Below are positions 24,400 to 37,379 of a stretch of 64,000 bases of DNA, piece after piece. The notes under the pieces were generated by a model, which had not been told where the DNA came from, searched no databases, and saw only the letters and a list, made by a program, of their open reading frames with translations. This DNA comes from Nautilus pompilius (Eukaryota > Mollusca > Cephalopoda > Nautilida > Nautilidae): positions 1,240,001 to 1,304,000 of the forward strand of contig JACATO010000334.1 of NCBI GenBank assembly GCA_018389105.1, in the 5' to 3' direction. The translations under genes were made by a program, and so were the position numbers. Each line of letters opens with the position of its first letter. The first letter of the stretch is position 1.

Positions 24400-27300
24400 T
24401 CTATATTTATTAAGATAAATTATCTCCTATTTCTCTCTCTCTCTCTCTCTCTGCACATGCATGTGCACACATTAAAAATAGATAAGAAAATAATTCAGTA
24501 GCAATTAAATCCTTTTCTATGATAATCGGTGTGTAAAAAAATTTTATGCACAAACCAACTTTTAAAAGTTCAATAAAAATAAGAAACTGAGTTGATAACA
24601 TTACCCTAACCGAATAGGACAATAGAATTCTGAGCAAATCTCTCATTCCATCATCAACAAATTAAAATTTGACCACTCACATAATCAAACTTAAAGAGAA
24701 AACTCATAAAACATGAAAATTGTGGCAAAATCTCTGAACTACAAATGGCAGATGTTAGCTGGAACAATCCCATATACTGATCAACCATTGATATAGAGGC
24801 TACATAAATAAACTGCTTCTCAGAATAATTGACAAAATAAAAAGCGCTTTCTGCTTGGCAGTCTCCTTTATCTTGAAGTTAATGATAAACTTAGCTCTCA
24901 CTACCCTTAATCCTTTGAGAACTATGTCTATATATTTATGAGCATACTCCTCATAGATCAGCTTATCATGCAAAGAAGATAATCCTAAGATACACTGGAT
25001 ACCAAATATGCAGATACTTTCAGACATCCTCTTATGTACAATGGAATATAGCAAGTCAACTCAATCATGAACAGGCACCAATTTTCCTATACCAGCTTTT
25101 CCACATGGTATATCGTTTATGCTTATTCACCAGCAGCTACAGAAGTTCATACATCCGGTACACAGGCTGCCTATTAACTCACATCACAATTCACAGATAA
25201 CTTTTCTGTATACATATTCATCAGCTTTCAACCATTTCCACATAAAAGCAAATCATTGTTTTATACCTGCACCTGTATTGTGAGAGATCACAAAACACCA
25301 TTTTGGTTTCTTCTCTGCAAATGTAGTGTCATGCCCCAAACGTGGAATTGCCCAATCTATGAATTCCCAAGAATGTGCAACAGTGTGTCAAACCTCAGTA
25401 ATTACACAATGATTTGTGTTCATTACCTGAGTTTGGGCAATCACTTAATCTGCATAATTCTATGGAATGAGCAATGACACTTTAAGCTTATTTGATGATT
25501 GACTAAAATTCGCTGTTTACATGTTTTACACCATTAGTTTGTTAGTAGTCCCCTGCTAACAAATTGATATTTATTATGCTTACACTGAAATTTATTAATC
25601 TTTGATATTATAATTTACAATTAATTAACTAAGATCCTTATCAAATATTTTCATTCAAAGTTGTTGCTCATTAATACAAGTAGGGACACTTGCTGGAAAT
25701 GGGCATTATCTTGCGTAATCCACAGATTGGGTAGTTCTGCAAATTACGTACAACATAAATATCAAACAGTAGTATTTCCATTCTTATCTTCTGAAATTTG
25801 TTACACAGGCACATGCGTAACTATTAATATCAGAAAGAATGGACATGTAATATATTTATTGAGTGCTCCCTGTACTCAGTATTGGCACTGTACTCATTAA
25901 TAACTAATCAAAAAAAAATATTAAGTATGTTTTCTAGTAATAAAATGTAGCTTCAAGAATAGTTTATGATGTAAACTTCAAATTGCACAATCACCAATGT
26001 TTGCACGAATAATGTTCAACTTAATAAAAGTATAAATGCATCATGAAACCTCAAATGAGATGTTTTCATTAATTTGTTCCTTAGAGTTTCTCAGTTATAT
26101 TTGTCTGTGTAGAAGCAAGTTTTTTTTTTTTTTTTCACTGACAGCATTTACAATTTCTAACAATATAACTTTTAGTAAAGTAACAATATTATGTAACGTA
26201 TTAGTTATTCTCAAAACTTTTCATACTTTTCTATGATCTAAATTTAGCTATAGTTAAATTATTTTCTAAGCAACTTAATTCATCATTGCTTGACTAAAAG
26301 GATGTATGTATACAATGATATAATGAAGAATGTTTCATAACTCTCTTTCATTTGGTCTTGTCAATTTACATTGTCTTATTTTTGTGACCAGTCTACTCAC
26401 ATGGAATAATATTAAACTATTTAAATTAAAGTTAATTTTATCAGAAAAAATTCTAATTACTTGCTGGTTTTTTAGACATCTATAAGTCAAACTATGAAGT
26501 CATTGTTTAGAATGCTAATCATTATAACAAAACTCCTCTTAACCTTTTTCAAAATATCTATCAATCTAATTTTACAAGATAAATATATTTCACATAATAG
26601 GTGGTGGTATGTAGTTTTTAAGGTTATTTATTAATCTCAACTTTACTTATACTGTCTTCTAACATGTATGGGAAAAATGCAAACTAATCAGCTTCTTTGC
26701 TTTCATAGTTTGTATCAACTTGACCTTTTTTTTTTTTTTTAAATCTTAGCAATTTCAATTAATAGAAAGAATATGTGAAGCCTAAAAATATCTACAAAGA
26801 TTCTATTAACTTAAGACAAAAAGATTTTTTTTATAACATAAAAAGATGTACCTATTCATGCCATAAATTTTTACACAAAATAAAATTTAGCAATGTATAT
26901 TTTCATGTTAAAAAACAGATAAATATACCCCAAATCAATAGAAAATCAAAGTTATTTGTTTCAGCTTTAAGTAGAATATTTTACAACATTGGAATCAAAA
27001 GAAAAATTTGAATCAAGTAGAAAGAAAGAAAAATAAATCTTATGAAAAATCAAAAAAAACTTGACCAAAAAGGCAAAAAGTGCATGAGGCAGCTTCAAGA
27101 ACTCTTGCTCCATTAAAGAAACATGAGAAGCACAATGCCAATGCAGAATGAGAGCAGAAACAAACTCAGAAAGGCTGAAGCTAGTTCATGAAAAATGAAT
27201 GAGAAACCAAAATAGAAAAAACTTGTAATAGAAGCTTCAGCATTCCCATCAAGAATATTTTTTAAAAAGTGAAAATTTCCAAAAAGTCTTATGGGAAAAA

Positions 27301-27880
27301 AAACTAACTCTGAAAGCTTTAGATGCAAGTGCACAACTACAAAAAAATTCATGAAAGAGGTCTGATAAATTACCAGAAAAATGAAAGAGATGCTATTAAC
27401 GGGTTTATTAATTAAAGATTTATTGAAAGAACTCTAAGTCAGGCAAAGAAATCAATGTTTAATGACAATAGAGTAGTTTTGGGGTTGCTAGGTCTTTTTT
27501 AAATTTTTTTTTTTTACAGATGTTCCAACTGAGAGTCATCAATGTCATATGGCCAATCTTGTGAATATCAAGGAAAAAAGGGTGAGGGGGAAAAAGATTT
27601 CTAGAAGGAAACGAATACTTAAAAGAGGTGGGTTGCTACTAAACAGAACTTATGAATTGACACTATAAGGGAAGATGATAATAGGATAATTTATGATTGG
27701 AAACCAAGTTAATTAGCCTACTAAATCAGAATCAGTTGTTTAAACAAAGACCAGTGTGCGAAGCATGTTTTGAAAAAAAAAATGAAAGCTATACCTAATT
27801 TCAATAGCTATATCCAGAATATAAAAATCAAGCAAAAGTTTGAAAATTTCAAGTCACTCATCAGAAGTGCTGGTGAGCAG
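24400..27880. other. AT-rich intron sequence, no gene seen
   Basis: This lies in Spire intron 1. It has a CT microsatellite at 24432-24452 and T-runs near 26121 and 26727. Some lysine-rich frames at 26775-27360 reflect A-rich DNA. No splice-bounded exon was recognised. Confidence 0.55.
24432..24452. repeat. CT microsatellite
   Basis: About 10 uninterrupted TC units in Spire intron 1, just after the piggyBac relic. Confidence 0.9.
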
Positions 27881-28247
27881 AGCTAAAAAGATAGTCATTA
27901 GGTTGCCATTGGCGACCAAAAAAAAAACCAACATAGCTGGTGAGTATCTTTCTTCATAACCATTAATGACACCAACCACAAAGGCTGATATGAGGGTCTT
28001 AGTAAAACCTGCTTGAACCTGAGATGACCTGTACAGACCATTAGCTTGCGAATTATAGACTAAAAAATTTAATAAAGTGATGTGATCTTAATTTGTAATA
28101 CAAACAGCAAGAAAACTGCAATTTTATGAATCGCATTACAACTAGTTTTAAGGAACAAGCAAACGTGAAGCATGCATGCCATGGTAAACATAAGAACACA
28201 AACAGAATATGAACAGAAGTGAAACAAAAGAAATGAAAAATGTATTA

Positions 28248-29575
28248 CGAGGTGTAGTCAAAAAGTATCCGACCTTTGGCCAAAAAAAAACAAGTAATAT
28301 TTAAAAACTCACCATTTTGATTTAGTGTCCTTCAAAGTATTCGCCTTGGGAGTCTACACACTTCTGCCAGCGTTCCTGCCACTGCTGGAAACATTTCTGG
28401 AAATCACCTTTTGGGATGCTGTAGAGCTGTGCCGTCGAATTTTGCTTAATGTCCTCTGTTGACTGAAATCTTCTCCCTTTGAGTGTTTTTTGAGCTTTGG
28501 GAATAGCCAAAAGTCACACGGAGCCAAGTCTGGGGAGTAGGAAGCCTGACAAACAAGTGGTGTGTTATGCTTGGCGAGGAACGCTTGGACGACGTGGGCG
28601 GAATGAGCGGGTGTGTTGTCATGGTGGAGTTGCCAGTTCTTTGCCGCCCACAGGTCGGGTTGTTTTCGCCGCGCAGCTTCACGAAGGCGACGAAGAACCC
28701 CCAGTTAGTATTCTTTGTTAATTGTCTGACCTTGTGGTGCATATTCATTATGCAAAATACCTCTGTAGTAAAAAAAACAGGTCATCATCAGTTTAACATT
28801 GCTGCGCACCTGTCTTGCTTTCTTTGGTCTTGGCGAGGATGGATGCTTCCATTGGGATGATTGCAATTTTGTTTCAGGGTCATAGCCGTACACCCATGTC
28901 TCATCGCCAGTTATGATAGTGTTCATGAAGTTTTGATCTTGGCTAGCACACTCCAGCATGTTCTGGGAGATTTCCATTCTGTTTTCTTTCTGCTGATCAG
29001 ACACAACTTTGGTATGAATTTGACTGACACCCTCCTCATGCACAAATCTTCTGTTATAATTGACTGAACTGACCCATGGCTGATTCCAACTTCGGCAACA
29101 ATTTCCTCAATAGTCACATGACGGTCTTCATAGACTATTCCTCGAACCTTTGCAATCATTTCGTCGTTTCTGCTAGTCGATGGTCTGCCACAACGTGACT
29201 CACTGTCCACTGAGGTGCAGCCATCTTTGAACCGGTTGTACCACTCCTTTATTTGTTTTTCCCATAGCACCATCTCCAAAGGCCTTCTGAATGTTCTCGA
29301 TAGTCTGGGCTTACGTATCACCAAGTTTTTGGCAGAGTTTGATACAGTATCTTTGCTCAATGCGCTCGGTCATCTTGACACAAAAAGAAAAACTGCCACA
29401 CACACTCTTCACATCTGTACTCAACGCGTCACTGTGGGCGACTGGCGCAACCGACAGACAAAAATTTTTGCACATGCTCAGAAAGGACGCGGCCACCTAA
29501 TACCCATGCGGATTTTGCTCACGCATTAATTTGTTCAAACAAATTCAAGGTCGGATACTTTTTAACTACACCTCA
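28248..29575 (-). mobile_element. Mariner-type DNA transposon, copy 2, near full length
   Basis: This 1328-bp copy has TA on both sides (28246-28247 and 29576-29577) and inverted ends CGAGGTGTAGTCAAAAAGTA at the left and ACTACACCTC at the right. It is the same family as the element at 15952-17265, in reverse orientation. It has inserted into the left arm of a 0.8-kb inverted repeat. The right arm of that repeat (31485-32306) lacks it, giving an empty reference site. It sits in the 22.5-kb first intron of Spire, on the same strand as Spire. Confidence 0.93.
28322..29373 (-). pseudogene. Mariner transposase, broken, copy 2
   Basis: The frame starts at 29373 (MTERIEQRYCIKLCQKLGDT) and carries the same three lesions as the other copy: TAA after GDT, TAA after TINKEY, and the frameshift before TLKGRRFQ. 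It also has private damage. A 2-bp deletion near 29260 is seen in the ATGGGAAAAACAAATAAAGG segment. A 1-bp deletion lies near 29010, in the segment reading KFIPKL before SDQQKENRMEIS. Substitutions include GCTSVDSESRC for GRTSVDSEPRC. The DDE landmarks TGDETW, LHHDNTPAH and SPDLAPCDFW remain. It is non-functional. The private mutations post-date insertion, while the shared ones must pre-date the split of the two copies. Confidence 0.93.
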
Positions 29576-30020
29576 TATTAGAGGAAGGAATGACCCTTGC
29601 AGCATAAATACTTTTAAGACATAGTCTAAGCTTTCATTCAAGAAATTCAAAGTTGTCAGCACAGACTCAAGCTGTATTGGCATTCCTTTACGTTTACACC
29701 CTATAACAAAAATGGATAATCTTTCAAACATCCTGGCCTTCACTGCTCAGCTGTAACTTGGAGTAGGCACAAGGCTTTAAAAGATAGCAAATCCATTCCA
29801 ACAGAAATCATTTTCAGAAGATACACAAGGCTTCATTTATGCAAGAAATACAAGATGATGAACTCCAGCATAAACAGAAAATTATTTTTGGATATTTGGT
29901 TAATTAACCAAGCTTAAGCATTGGGCCATCTAAAAAGCAAAAAAATCCACTTAACCACCCTTTTGGGACTATTTTAGATGTTGACTAGAAAATTTTCTGG
30001 CTACAAATTTTGAAAATTGT

Positions 30021-31484
30021 TTTGAGAGAATGTTTGACAATTATACCTTTTGCAGAAACATGTTGAATGTAAGATTGTTTTTAATCAACTCCAAAATATC
30101 ACTCATATGACTAAGTGACAAAAACAAAAATTTGATAAACTAGTTAGCAACCTTCCCTTTCAATTACATTTTTTGTTGGCATTAATTTTCTGAGAATTAA
30201 GCTTGTCAGTCTTAAACGAGATTCAGGGAGAGTATTATGATCCCAAAAAGGTAAGCATATGTTCAATGTATATTATCACTCCAGCCAAGAAATGGATAGC
30301 AAGAGAAGTATAAGAATCAATCTGATATTATTAAGATACATTTTTTTGTACTCTGATTACAAAACATAGGATTACCATTTTGAGCATCATGCCTAGAAAC
30401 TTATACACAATTATTTAAAATATGATTTACTTCTTATAACTAGCAAAGTCTATAAAATTATGGATATTTAATAGACCAGTACAAGTCAAGACACACCTCT
30501 GAAGATTTCTCATGCTATCTTGAATACTTTGGTTACTGCCACTTAAAAATATCCCATGCCAAGATAAAACAAGATGCAGCAGGACCAGCATAAAGCAGAA
30601 GGAAACCCTCACTGTAACACTAAAGAAAACAACTATAGGTTGTGCCAAAGATCTTTGAAATTACCTGATGGGAAACTGTCTTGCCATGATAATGTCAGAC
30701 TCAAAAGAAGAGTTGTGCGCCAATTGATGGAGATAATGCAGAGCTTGACAAGGCACACAAATAATTTCAGAGCATTACAAAATCAATTCTATTAGAATAC
30801 CAGGACAGTGTAAGATCTTTAGAAGGCTTTGCAGTCAGCAATGCACCACATGTTCAGATGAAAATTATAATGAATGTGAAACCATGTACATGAGGATTAG
30901 TCTAAGCTAAGTCTAAAGAGCCTAAAGTATCAGTAACCAGGCAAAAAGAGATTGCAGATAGTAGTAGTGTTAATTACTTGACCACCCTTGCAAAGGATGA
31001 TGCACAGTATGACTTATCTTTTGAAAGTTACAAGAGGGCTGTGGATAGAGACATCATTAATCATTATAATATGGTTTATCCAAAGGGATCTTACATACTC
31101 AAAGACCTAACAATATGAGAAAATCTCAACTAATTATTTTTTTAAAATACTACTACAAAAACTTAATCCAAGCAGCACAATTTTAAACCATAAGATTTTT
31201 TCAGGATCCATATATTTGTGTCCAGCATGATACTTCCTCTTTATATTGATCAAGTTATTTTTATTACACCAAGAGATGGGTCAATGGGTCTTGGTTCAGA
31301 ATTGAAAAGACAAAAATAGGCAAATGCATTATTGATTGGTGCAGGGCCTTCACTCTCTCACTCACATTCTAGTGGCAGACATACCAACTATAGATAACAA
31401 GCTGATACATAGCAAAACTCTAGAATTCTAATAATGTTATCAGCTAAATACTGATAGTTAAATAAAATTTATCATAAGATGCCA
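30021..31484. other. Spacer between the inverted arms, weak coding debris
   Basis: This 1.46 kb holds short open stretches on the plus strand, such as LSCHDNVRLKRRVVRQLMEI (30682-30741) and DINHYNMVYPKGSYILKDL-like sequence (about 31055-31115), with stops between. I do not recognise the family. If the arms are terminal repeats of one element, this would be its decayed internal part. Otherwise it is ordinary intron sequence of Spire. Confidence 0.35.
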
Positions 31485-32306
31485 AAAATTTTTTTTTAAA
31501 TTTGGTAGCCAACATTTTCTGGTTGCCAGCTGAAATAGAATCACAATAGAGGTCAAGTAATGTTTGTTTTGTTTTTTTTTTGCTTTCTAGATGGTCCAAA
31601 GCTTGGTTAGTTAACCAACTATCCAAAAATGCTCACAGTGAAGTTTATAATCAGAAAAGTGTATTTTTTTTTTTTTGTAAGTAAAGCATTTGTATCTTCT
31701 AAATTTGATTTTGGATGGATGAATTCGCCATCCTTTAAAGCCTTGTAACTAACTACTCCAAGCTACCTGCTAAGCAGTAAAAGCCAGGAAGTTTGAAAGG
31801 CAATCCTTTTTGTTATGAGGAATGAACCCAGAGATGCACAGAATACAGATTGAGTCTTTGCAGCTGACTTAACTATGTCAAAAGTTAGACTGGGTCCTTC
31901 AGGTCTTTATGCTGCAAAAGTCATTTCCTTCCTTTGTTTTGCTTCTATTTTCATTTCATGTTTTTACATTTTCCATAGCGTGTATGCATCATTTCCATTC
32001 CATCTGCTTGTCATGCATCACTGTTTGCTTGTTCCTTAAAACTACACAAAATGTGTCATAAAATAATTTTCTTCTTGCTATTTGAGATAATAAATTGAAA
32101 GGATATCACTTTATTCAATCATTTAGCTGCCCATAATTTGCAAGATAATGGTCTGTACAGGTCAACTCAGGTTCAAGCAAGTTTTAGTAGGAACCTCACA
32201 TCAAACTGGCCTGCTTCACTATCAGTGTCATTGATGGTTATCAGAAAAATAGTCACCAGCTATACTTTTTTTGGTCACCAATGGCAACCTGTTGACTATA
32301 TTTTTG
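31485..32306. repeat. Right arm of the inverted repeat, without mariner
   Basis: This is the reverse complement of the left arm (27883-30020 less the mariner), with matching order throughout, from TTTGGTAGCCAACATTTTCT (31501-31520) to CAATGGCAACCTGTTGAC (32280-32296). It is the uninterrupted form: the mariner insertion point corresponds to about 31935-31950. Both outer ends begin with a GGTTGCCA-like motif and inner ends with TGGCTACC or GGTAGCC. This suggests each arm is a copy of a 0.8-kb non-autonomous element in opposite orientation, or the long terminal repeats of one element about 3.1 kb long. Confidence 0.75.
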
Positions 32307-32309
32307 GAA

Positions 32310-35060
32310 TCATGCATCCAAATAATCAATATTTATCATATTTTGAATGTAGCTAGGTAAATATTAAGATACCATTGGTATGTTATTTTATATACTTATT
32401 TAAAAAGTAATTCCAATGTTTACTTAGAGTTACTGCTCTTGAAAATAAACTTTTCTAGGTCAGATATTCTAAACCATGTAAAGCCAGGTCAGGGTATCAA
32501 TACACCTGAGTGTATGGAACCTGAAACAAATTTCTTTCAACTAATAATTAAGAAAAAATCCCCAAAGTTTAATACTACAGAAAGTGACACTGCTTTGCTC
32601 AGAAATTGAATGTGCCTGTGCTTTGTTCAAGAAATTGGCTTTCATATGAAAATTTCTTAATTATGATGCAGTGAAAATCTTGTTTCTAGTTCCACACACA
32701 CACACACACTAACCATGAAAAAGGTAAAATGTAAAGCCAAGTCTTATAAAATGACACCATTTTAAATATTTTTCATAATAGATTTAATCTTTTCTAAATG
32801 TATTTTTAAAATTATTAATGTACTAATGCTATTTTATCAGTAGTTTAAAAGCTTTCATTGAAATAAATTAATTTATAGTCCAACTCTAGAACAGCAACAG
32901 AGATACATATTAAAGCATTATAACACTGATTTAACAATTATATTAATTACTTTTTAATGCCATTAAGTTTCTTAAATTTGTAATCAAACATACTTTACAT
33001 ACAATCCTAATGCTTATTTTCTTCATGTTACAAAAATTATTCATCCTCAGAAACTAAATGGTCAATTCAGGCATTTTCCACCATGTTATTTATTGAACTA
33101 GAGAACCTATAACAAAAATCTTTGCTGTTGTCATAATCAGGGCTTAGTCCTGAGAAAGACTTTTGTAGTGTAATGATAATTTGTTATCGATGTTCTGCAG
33201 TAGGTATTTCTATCTTTTGAATAGTACAAGTGGCTGAAGTTGAAGTTGGTCTTGAAGCCCACAACTTGTTGATTGCCAAATCTTTTTAATATTTTTCAGA
33301 CAAACACTTTATCCCACTGCATCACAGGGCACATGGCATCCTATTAAAATTTTTCTTTAGTGTCAGAGCATAATTAATAATAATAAAAAAATACTATTTA
33401 TTAAATAAAAATATAACATTGATTCCATGGTCTAAGAATTTTAATGAACATTTACCATGCACTTGTAGAATAAACTGTAAAATGCAAAATAAAGGCAGCC
33501 CACACATACAAAGACAACAATCTAAAAAATAAAATAATTGATCACTTTTTCTATCTAAAATAATCAGTGGTGGCAAATGAGTGCACTATTTTAATTAAGA
33601 ATCAATGAGTTTTAAAAATTAGAATTTTATAAACAAATTTTATTGTTACATTAAATGTAAAAAAATTTTCCTTCAAGTTTCAAGGTGCACAATTCAGGAT
33701 TTTAAGTGCATAGGTTGTAAATAATGTAACTTTATCAAAAACATTTCATTTAAATTGTTTATTTTCGTGTTTATAGCCATTTAATCATAAAATCACTGCT
33801 ATAAAATTATAAAGTTAATTTCATTTTTATCAATCATGTATACAAAAATTAAAATTTAAAAGGAACCACAGAACAACTTAGAATTTAGTTTTTATTTTTC
33901 ATTTTTGTTTCTTTTCAATTTCTATTAAATTCCTTCCATTTTTTGTATTAATTTTATGCAGATGTCAATTAATAAAAATTTTTTTATAACAAATGAAAGA
34001 ATCTTGATTATAAAAGAAAAGAAATACAATACTAAGAAGATGAAAGTTTGAGAGATTCTATATCAAGAGGTGTCATCAGCATCTGAGCTGGAAAGAAAAA
34101 GTTACAGTGGTTTGTTTGCAGAAAGTTTAAAGTCTCCAAACATAGATTTAAATATACAGAAGTGTACAGGAGGTCAATAAGACCACTCCTAAAACAAAAG
34201 AATTTACTTTAATATATTCTGTAGCTGCTGTTTTAAAAATCTACAAAGTTATATATTTCTAATTCATCCATTATGAAATAGCAATGATGCCAAATACAGC
34301 TTTTAAACAATAGAATTACAGGCTGTCAAAACATTTAGAAACTAGTACTATAAAAGCTTTCTACGTTCTGAGCAAACAACTACTATATAATTACATCAAA
34401 AGTTTATCATTGTGTCTACAATAGATGCTTATTTTTGCTAATATTAGATAAGATATTCATCAACATCTCAAAGTCCAGAGAAACTAGGGCAACTGTTTCC
34501 TGTTTGGTACCTAAAACATCAAGAGCATTTAAATAGCTCTACTGAAAGATTATCCCCTTTAGCTTCAAGGTAACAGATACAGAAAGTCTCCCTGAAACAA
34601 AAATTGTATTACACAAATTGTGTGTAAAGGTACACCTTATATTTTGTATTATTTCCTTCTGTTGTAAGAATAAACAATTTTAAAGGGCCTCTTAACAACA
34701 TAATCTGCTAAAGAATTAGCCTAGCAAAAGGAAAATAAAAGCTATAAAATAGCAAATCTAGAAAAAACACACCTTTTTTTCTGAAAATAGAGCCGTCTCA
34801 ATATTAAGTACTTATTGAAGAATAGAGATCTATCTTGAATTACCTTAGATGGTTTTGTAATACATCTACCATTACAACTGTAATATTATTTACATTTTGA
34901 AAATTTAATACAGTATAAAAATAATGACTTACAGAACGCTAGTCAGTATTTTACAAAAAATCTACAGCATGACAGTCGCTTTCATATTTGAAAATTAAAA
35001 TTCTACAAGTCAATACCATAATAAAGATATAACTTTAATTTTAAAGATTTATAATACTTT
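32310..35060. other. AT-rich intron sequence, no gene seen
   Basis: This is Spire intron 1 sequence. A CA microsatellite lies at 32693-32709. Nothing else is recognised. Confidence 0.55.
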
Positions 35061-35071
35061 TATTATGAATA

Positions 35072-35330
35072 CAGTTGCGGTCACTCTAACATGGGGCGTT
35101 CACACCCCTAACTCTGGCTGCCTCGGCGGCCAGATACACGAGATGTTTCGGCGCCTCAACCCGGCCTTTTAGGCCTTAACGGGAGCTTGCTCCACACCAG
35201 GTTTCGGACCCTACATGGCTTCGGACACCACCCTCCACTCCCTTCTCCTCGGAGATACACACACACACACGAACTTTCACATGCACCGCTTACGCATTCA
35301 CCACACAAAAAAATAAAAAAAATATTTTAA
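35072..35330. repeat. GC-rich insert in Spire intron 1, possible SINE
   Basis: About 260 bp with many CG dinucleotides stand out sharply from the AT-rich intron. On the minus strand it ends GACCGCAACTGTATTCATAA followed by TAAAAGTATTATAAA, like an A-rich retroposon tail, and it has a CA microsatellite (35260-35271) inside. It contains the palindromic ggccttttaggcc (35163-35175) and CCTCGGCGGCC. No clear tRNA A or B box was found. A short interspersed repeat is the most likely explanation, but not proved. Confidence 0.4.
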
Positions 35331-37194
35331 TGCATAACCAAAACAAAGTAAAAAATAATCAAAATAAATGAACCATCAAAATTAGAAATAATATTGCATT
35401 TTTAAAAAAATGTTAAAAACTAGCAAGCATGCTAATATATATATAATGTTATTGGTACATATAAAATTAAATTTCAATAAAGATTGTTTCTAATGTTAAA
35501 TTCTAAAGAATGTATTATTTTAATTATTTATTAATTTCATAATGAAATTCAGTAAAAGTTAATTTATCCAAATTGTTTGGGACTTGACTGACTTTGAATA
35601 ACCAGAAAATTTAGATGTCTGGGCATGACGACCCTTTTGGATGAGCTTATTTCCAAAAGTAGTAGTTTTCCCACAAAAAATGTAAGTACAATATTTATAA
35701 AATATGTTATGTAAATAAACATTCAGCATAAAACTTGAACAGTTTGTTTTTTTGTGTCAGAATAACTTGCAAAGCAAATGCGCCAATATTTAATTCATTC
35801 ATGATATGTTTACAAGTCTCACCACACTCTACTCAGTAAATAACATCTAACTCTTGTTGTATATTAAGCACAACACACTTATGCTTCTTACCACTAGTGT
35901 CTGTAGAGACCATGGCAACGTACTTAGAGTAACTGCAAAAGTTAAGAGCAACAATAGCTTTGCATCAACATGCTCTGGAAACAAAGCAAGAAGTGAGCAA
36001 ATGAAGCAACAATTAAAAAAAAAATTTCTTCAATAGGACACAAAAATATGAAACATGGATCCAAAAAATTTTGATTTATTAAGATGTCTGGGTTTAGAAC
36101 CCATTGGAAATATGAGCAAATTTGGAAATCAAGTTTTTTTGGACGTTTGGTATTCAGATACATCAACTTTTAATGTATTACAAATCTGCAGAGAGAAATT
36201 GATATTAAAAGGAGTTTGTCCTTATTCCTGGAGCTGGGTCTTTATTATGGTAAACTGTTGTAACACTTACTGTTATAGTTTTCTTCTTCTTCAAGGTGAA
36301 TCATACAGTATCAACTTATTTACAGGATAGATTATAAAATAGTAATTAAAACACTAAAATTATGCCAAATGATTATGCAATAACATTTTGTATGAATGAA
36401 CATAATACAAAAATATATATATAGAACTGGAAGAAATTACAACTGAGATCTACTATTCCTAGATAATTAAGAGTAACAAATTATACCACTAACAAATTTT
36501 TAGCTATAACAACTACTGGAAAAGAGCATGATAAGAAAAAAAAAATTTTTTTTTTTAAAAAAATTTCACTACTAAACCAAATCGCTTTGCAGATAGGATT
36601 TATAAAAGTATATTGTAATTCTGGGACTGTCAATTGTTCCATAGCTTTTTAGAAATTTTTTTATTCAGAGAGCCTAGTTTTAAATGCTCGTTGGGAAATG
36701 AGTACAGCAATTTACCTAATCTTAGAAATTAGCACAGGATCTGGGGAAAAAAATAGAATTTAAATAATAATACTGTTCTCATTTACTGTACACTTCAAAA
36801 CAAACCATTTTACTTGCTATATACTGAAAGATTAAATTTATAAAAAAAAATTATTTGATATGATCTAATAATCCTGCTATACAAGCTTTTTTTTTTTTTT
36901 TTACATCTGTTAACATACAGATTTAACTTTTCAATAAATGCCTACATTTTGACATTCGAATTACAACACCATTATGTTCTGATATAGTGTGGTACAGTGC
37001 GGACAGTTGACAATAATTATGAATATAAGTGAAATCATAATTTCAAGCTAACGTTTGACAATTTTTCACTTTGCCATGTTGCAACAAGTCTCAGAGCACG
37101 TTGCAATATTCCATGTTTTGTTATCCTTTCTTCCCTACCTTTTCTCTTTTTTTTTTGTAAAGTCATAAAAAATAACATTCATAATCATTTAAAG

Positions 37195-37375
37195 ACTAGC
37201 CGAGGTGCCCGGTGCTGCGCAGGAAAAAATGGCTTTAGGATAACATGTGGTAGCTTAAAACATTGCCCAGATTCTGAAGTAACTAAACCCAAAATTTGGC
37301 ACATCTAGGTGCTACAGTTTAGCCATGAAAGAGGAACAAACGTATGCACAAACACTTGAAAATATATATTAGATA
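37195..37375 (+). repeat. Interspersed repeat fragment starting CTAGCCGAGGTGCCCGG
   Basis: CTAGCCGAGGTGCCCGGTGC is a GC-rich start in an AT-rich intron. It is followed by AAATTTGGCACATCTAGG (about 37292), AGCCATGAAAGAGGAACAAA (about 37320) and a short AT-rich tail (GAAAATATATATTAGA). This order (CCGGTG-GC head, AATTTGGT-like middle, GAACAAACATACAAACAC-like part before a TATA-rich tail) is that of a retroelement 3'-end repeat common in invertebrate genomes. Exact class not determined. Confidence 0.5.
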
Positions 37376-37379
37376 ATGA

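Larger units (their letters stand above)
27883..30020. repeat. Left arm of a 0.8-kb inverted repeat (interrupted by mariner copy 2)
   Basis: With the 1328-bp mariner removed, about 0.81 kb matches the reverse complement of 31485-32306. Shared landmarks are AGGTTGCCATTGGCGACC (27900-27917), TTGAACCTGAGATGACCTGT (28013-28032), TAGTTTTAAGGAACAAGCAA (28144-28163), GCAGCATAAA (about 29598), a SACTTGGAGTAG segment (about 29755) and the palindromic GGTTAATTAACCAAGC (29898-29913). The two arms differ at roughly one base in five to ten by eye, so the pair is not recent. Confidence 0.8.

Noticed and set aside
28282..28290. CRISPR-like or tandem repeat structure
   Set aside because: No regularly spaced direct repeats occur anywhere in the window; the DNA is eukaryotic and repeats are dispersed elements and microsatellites.
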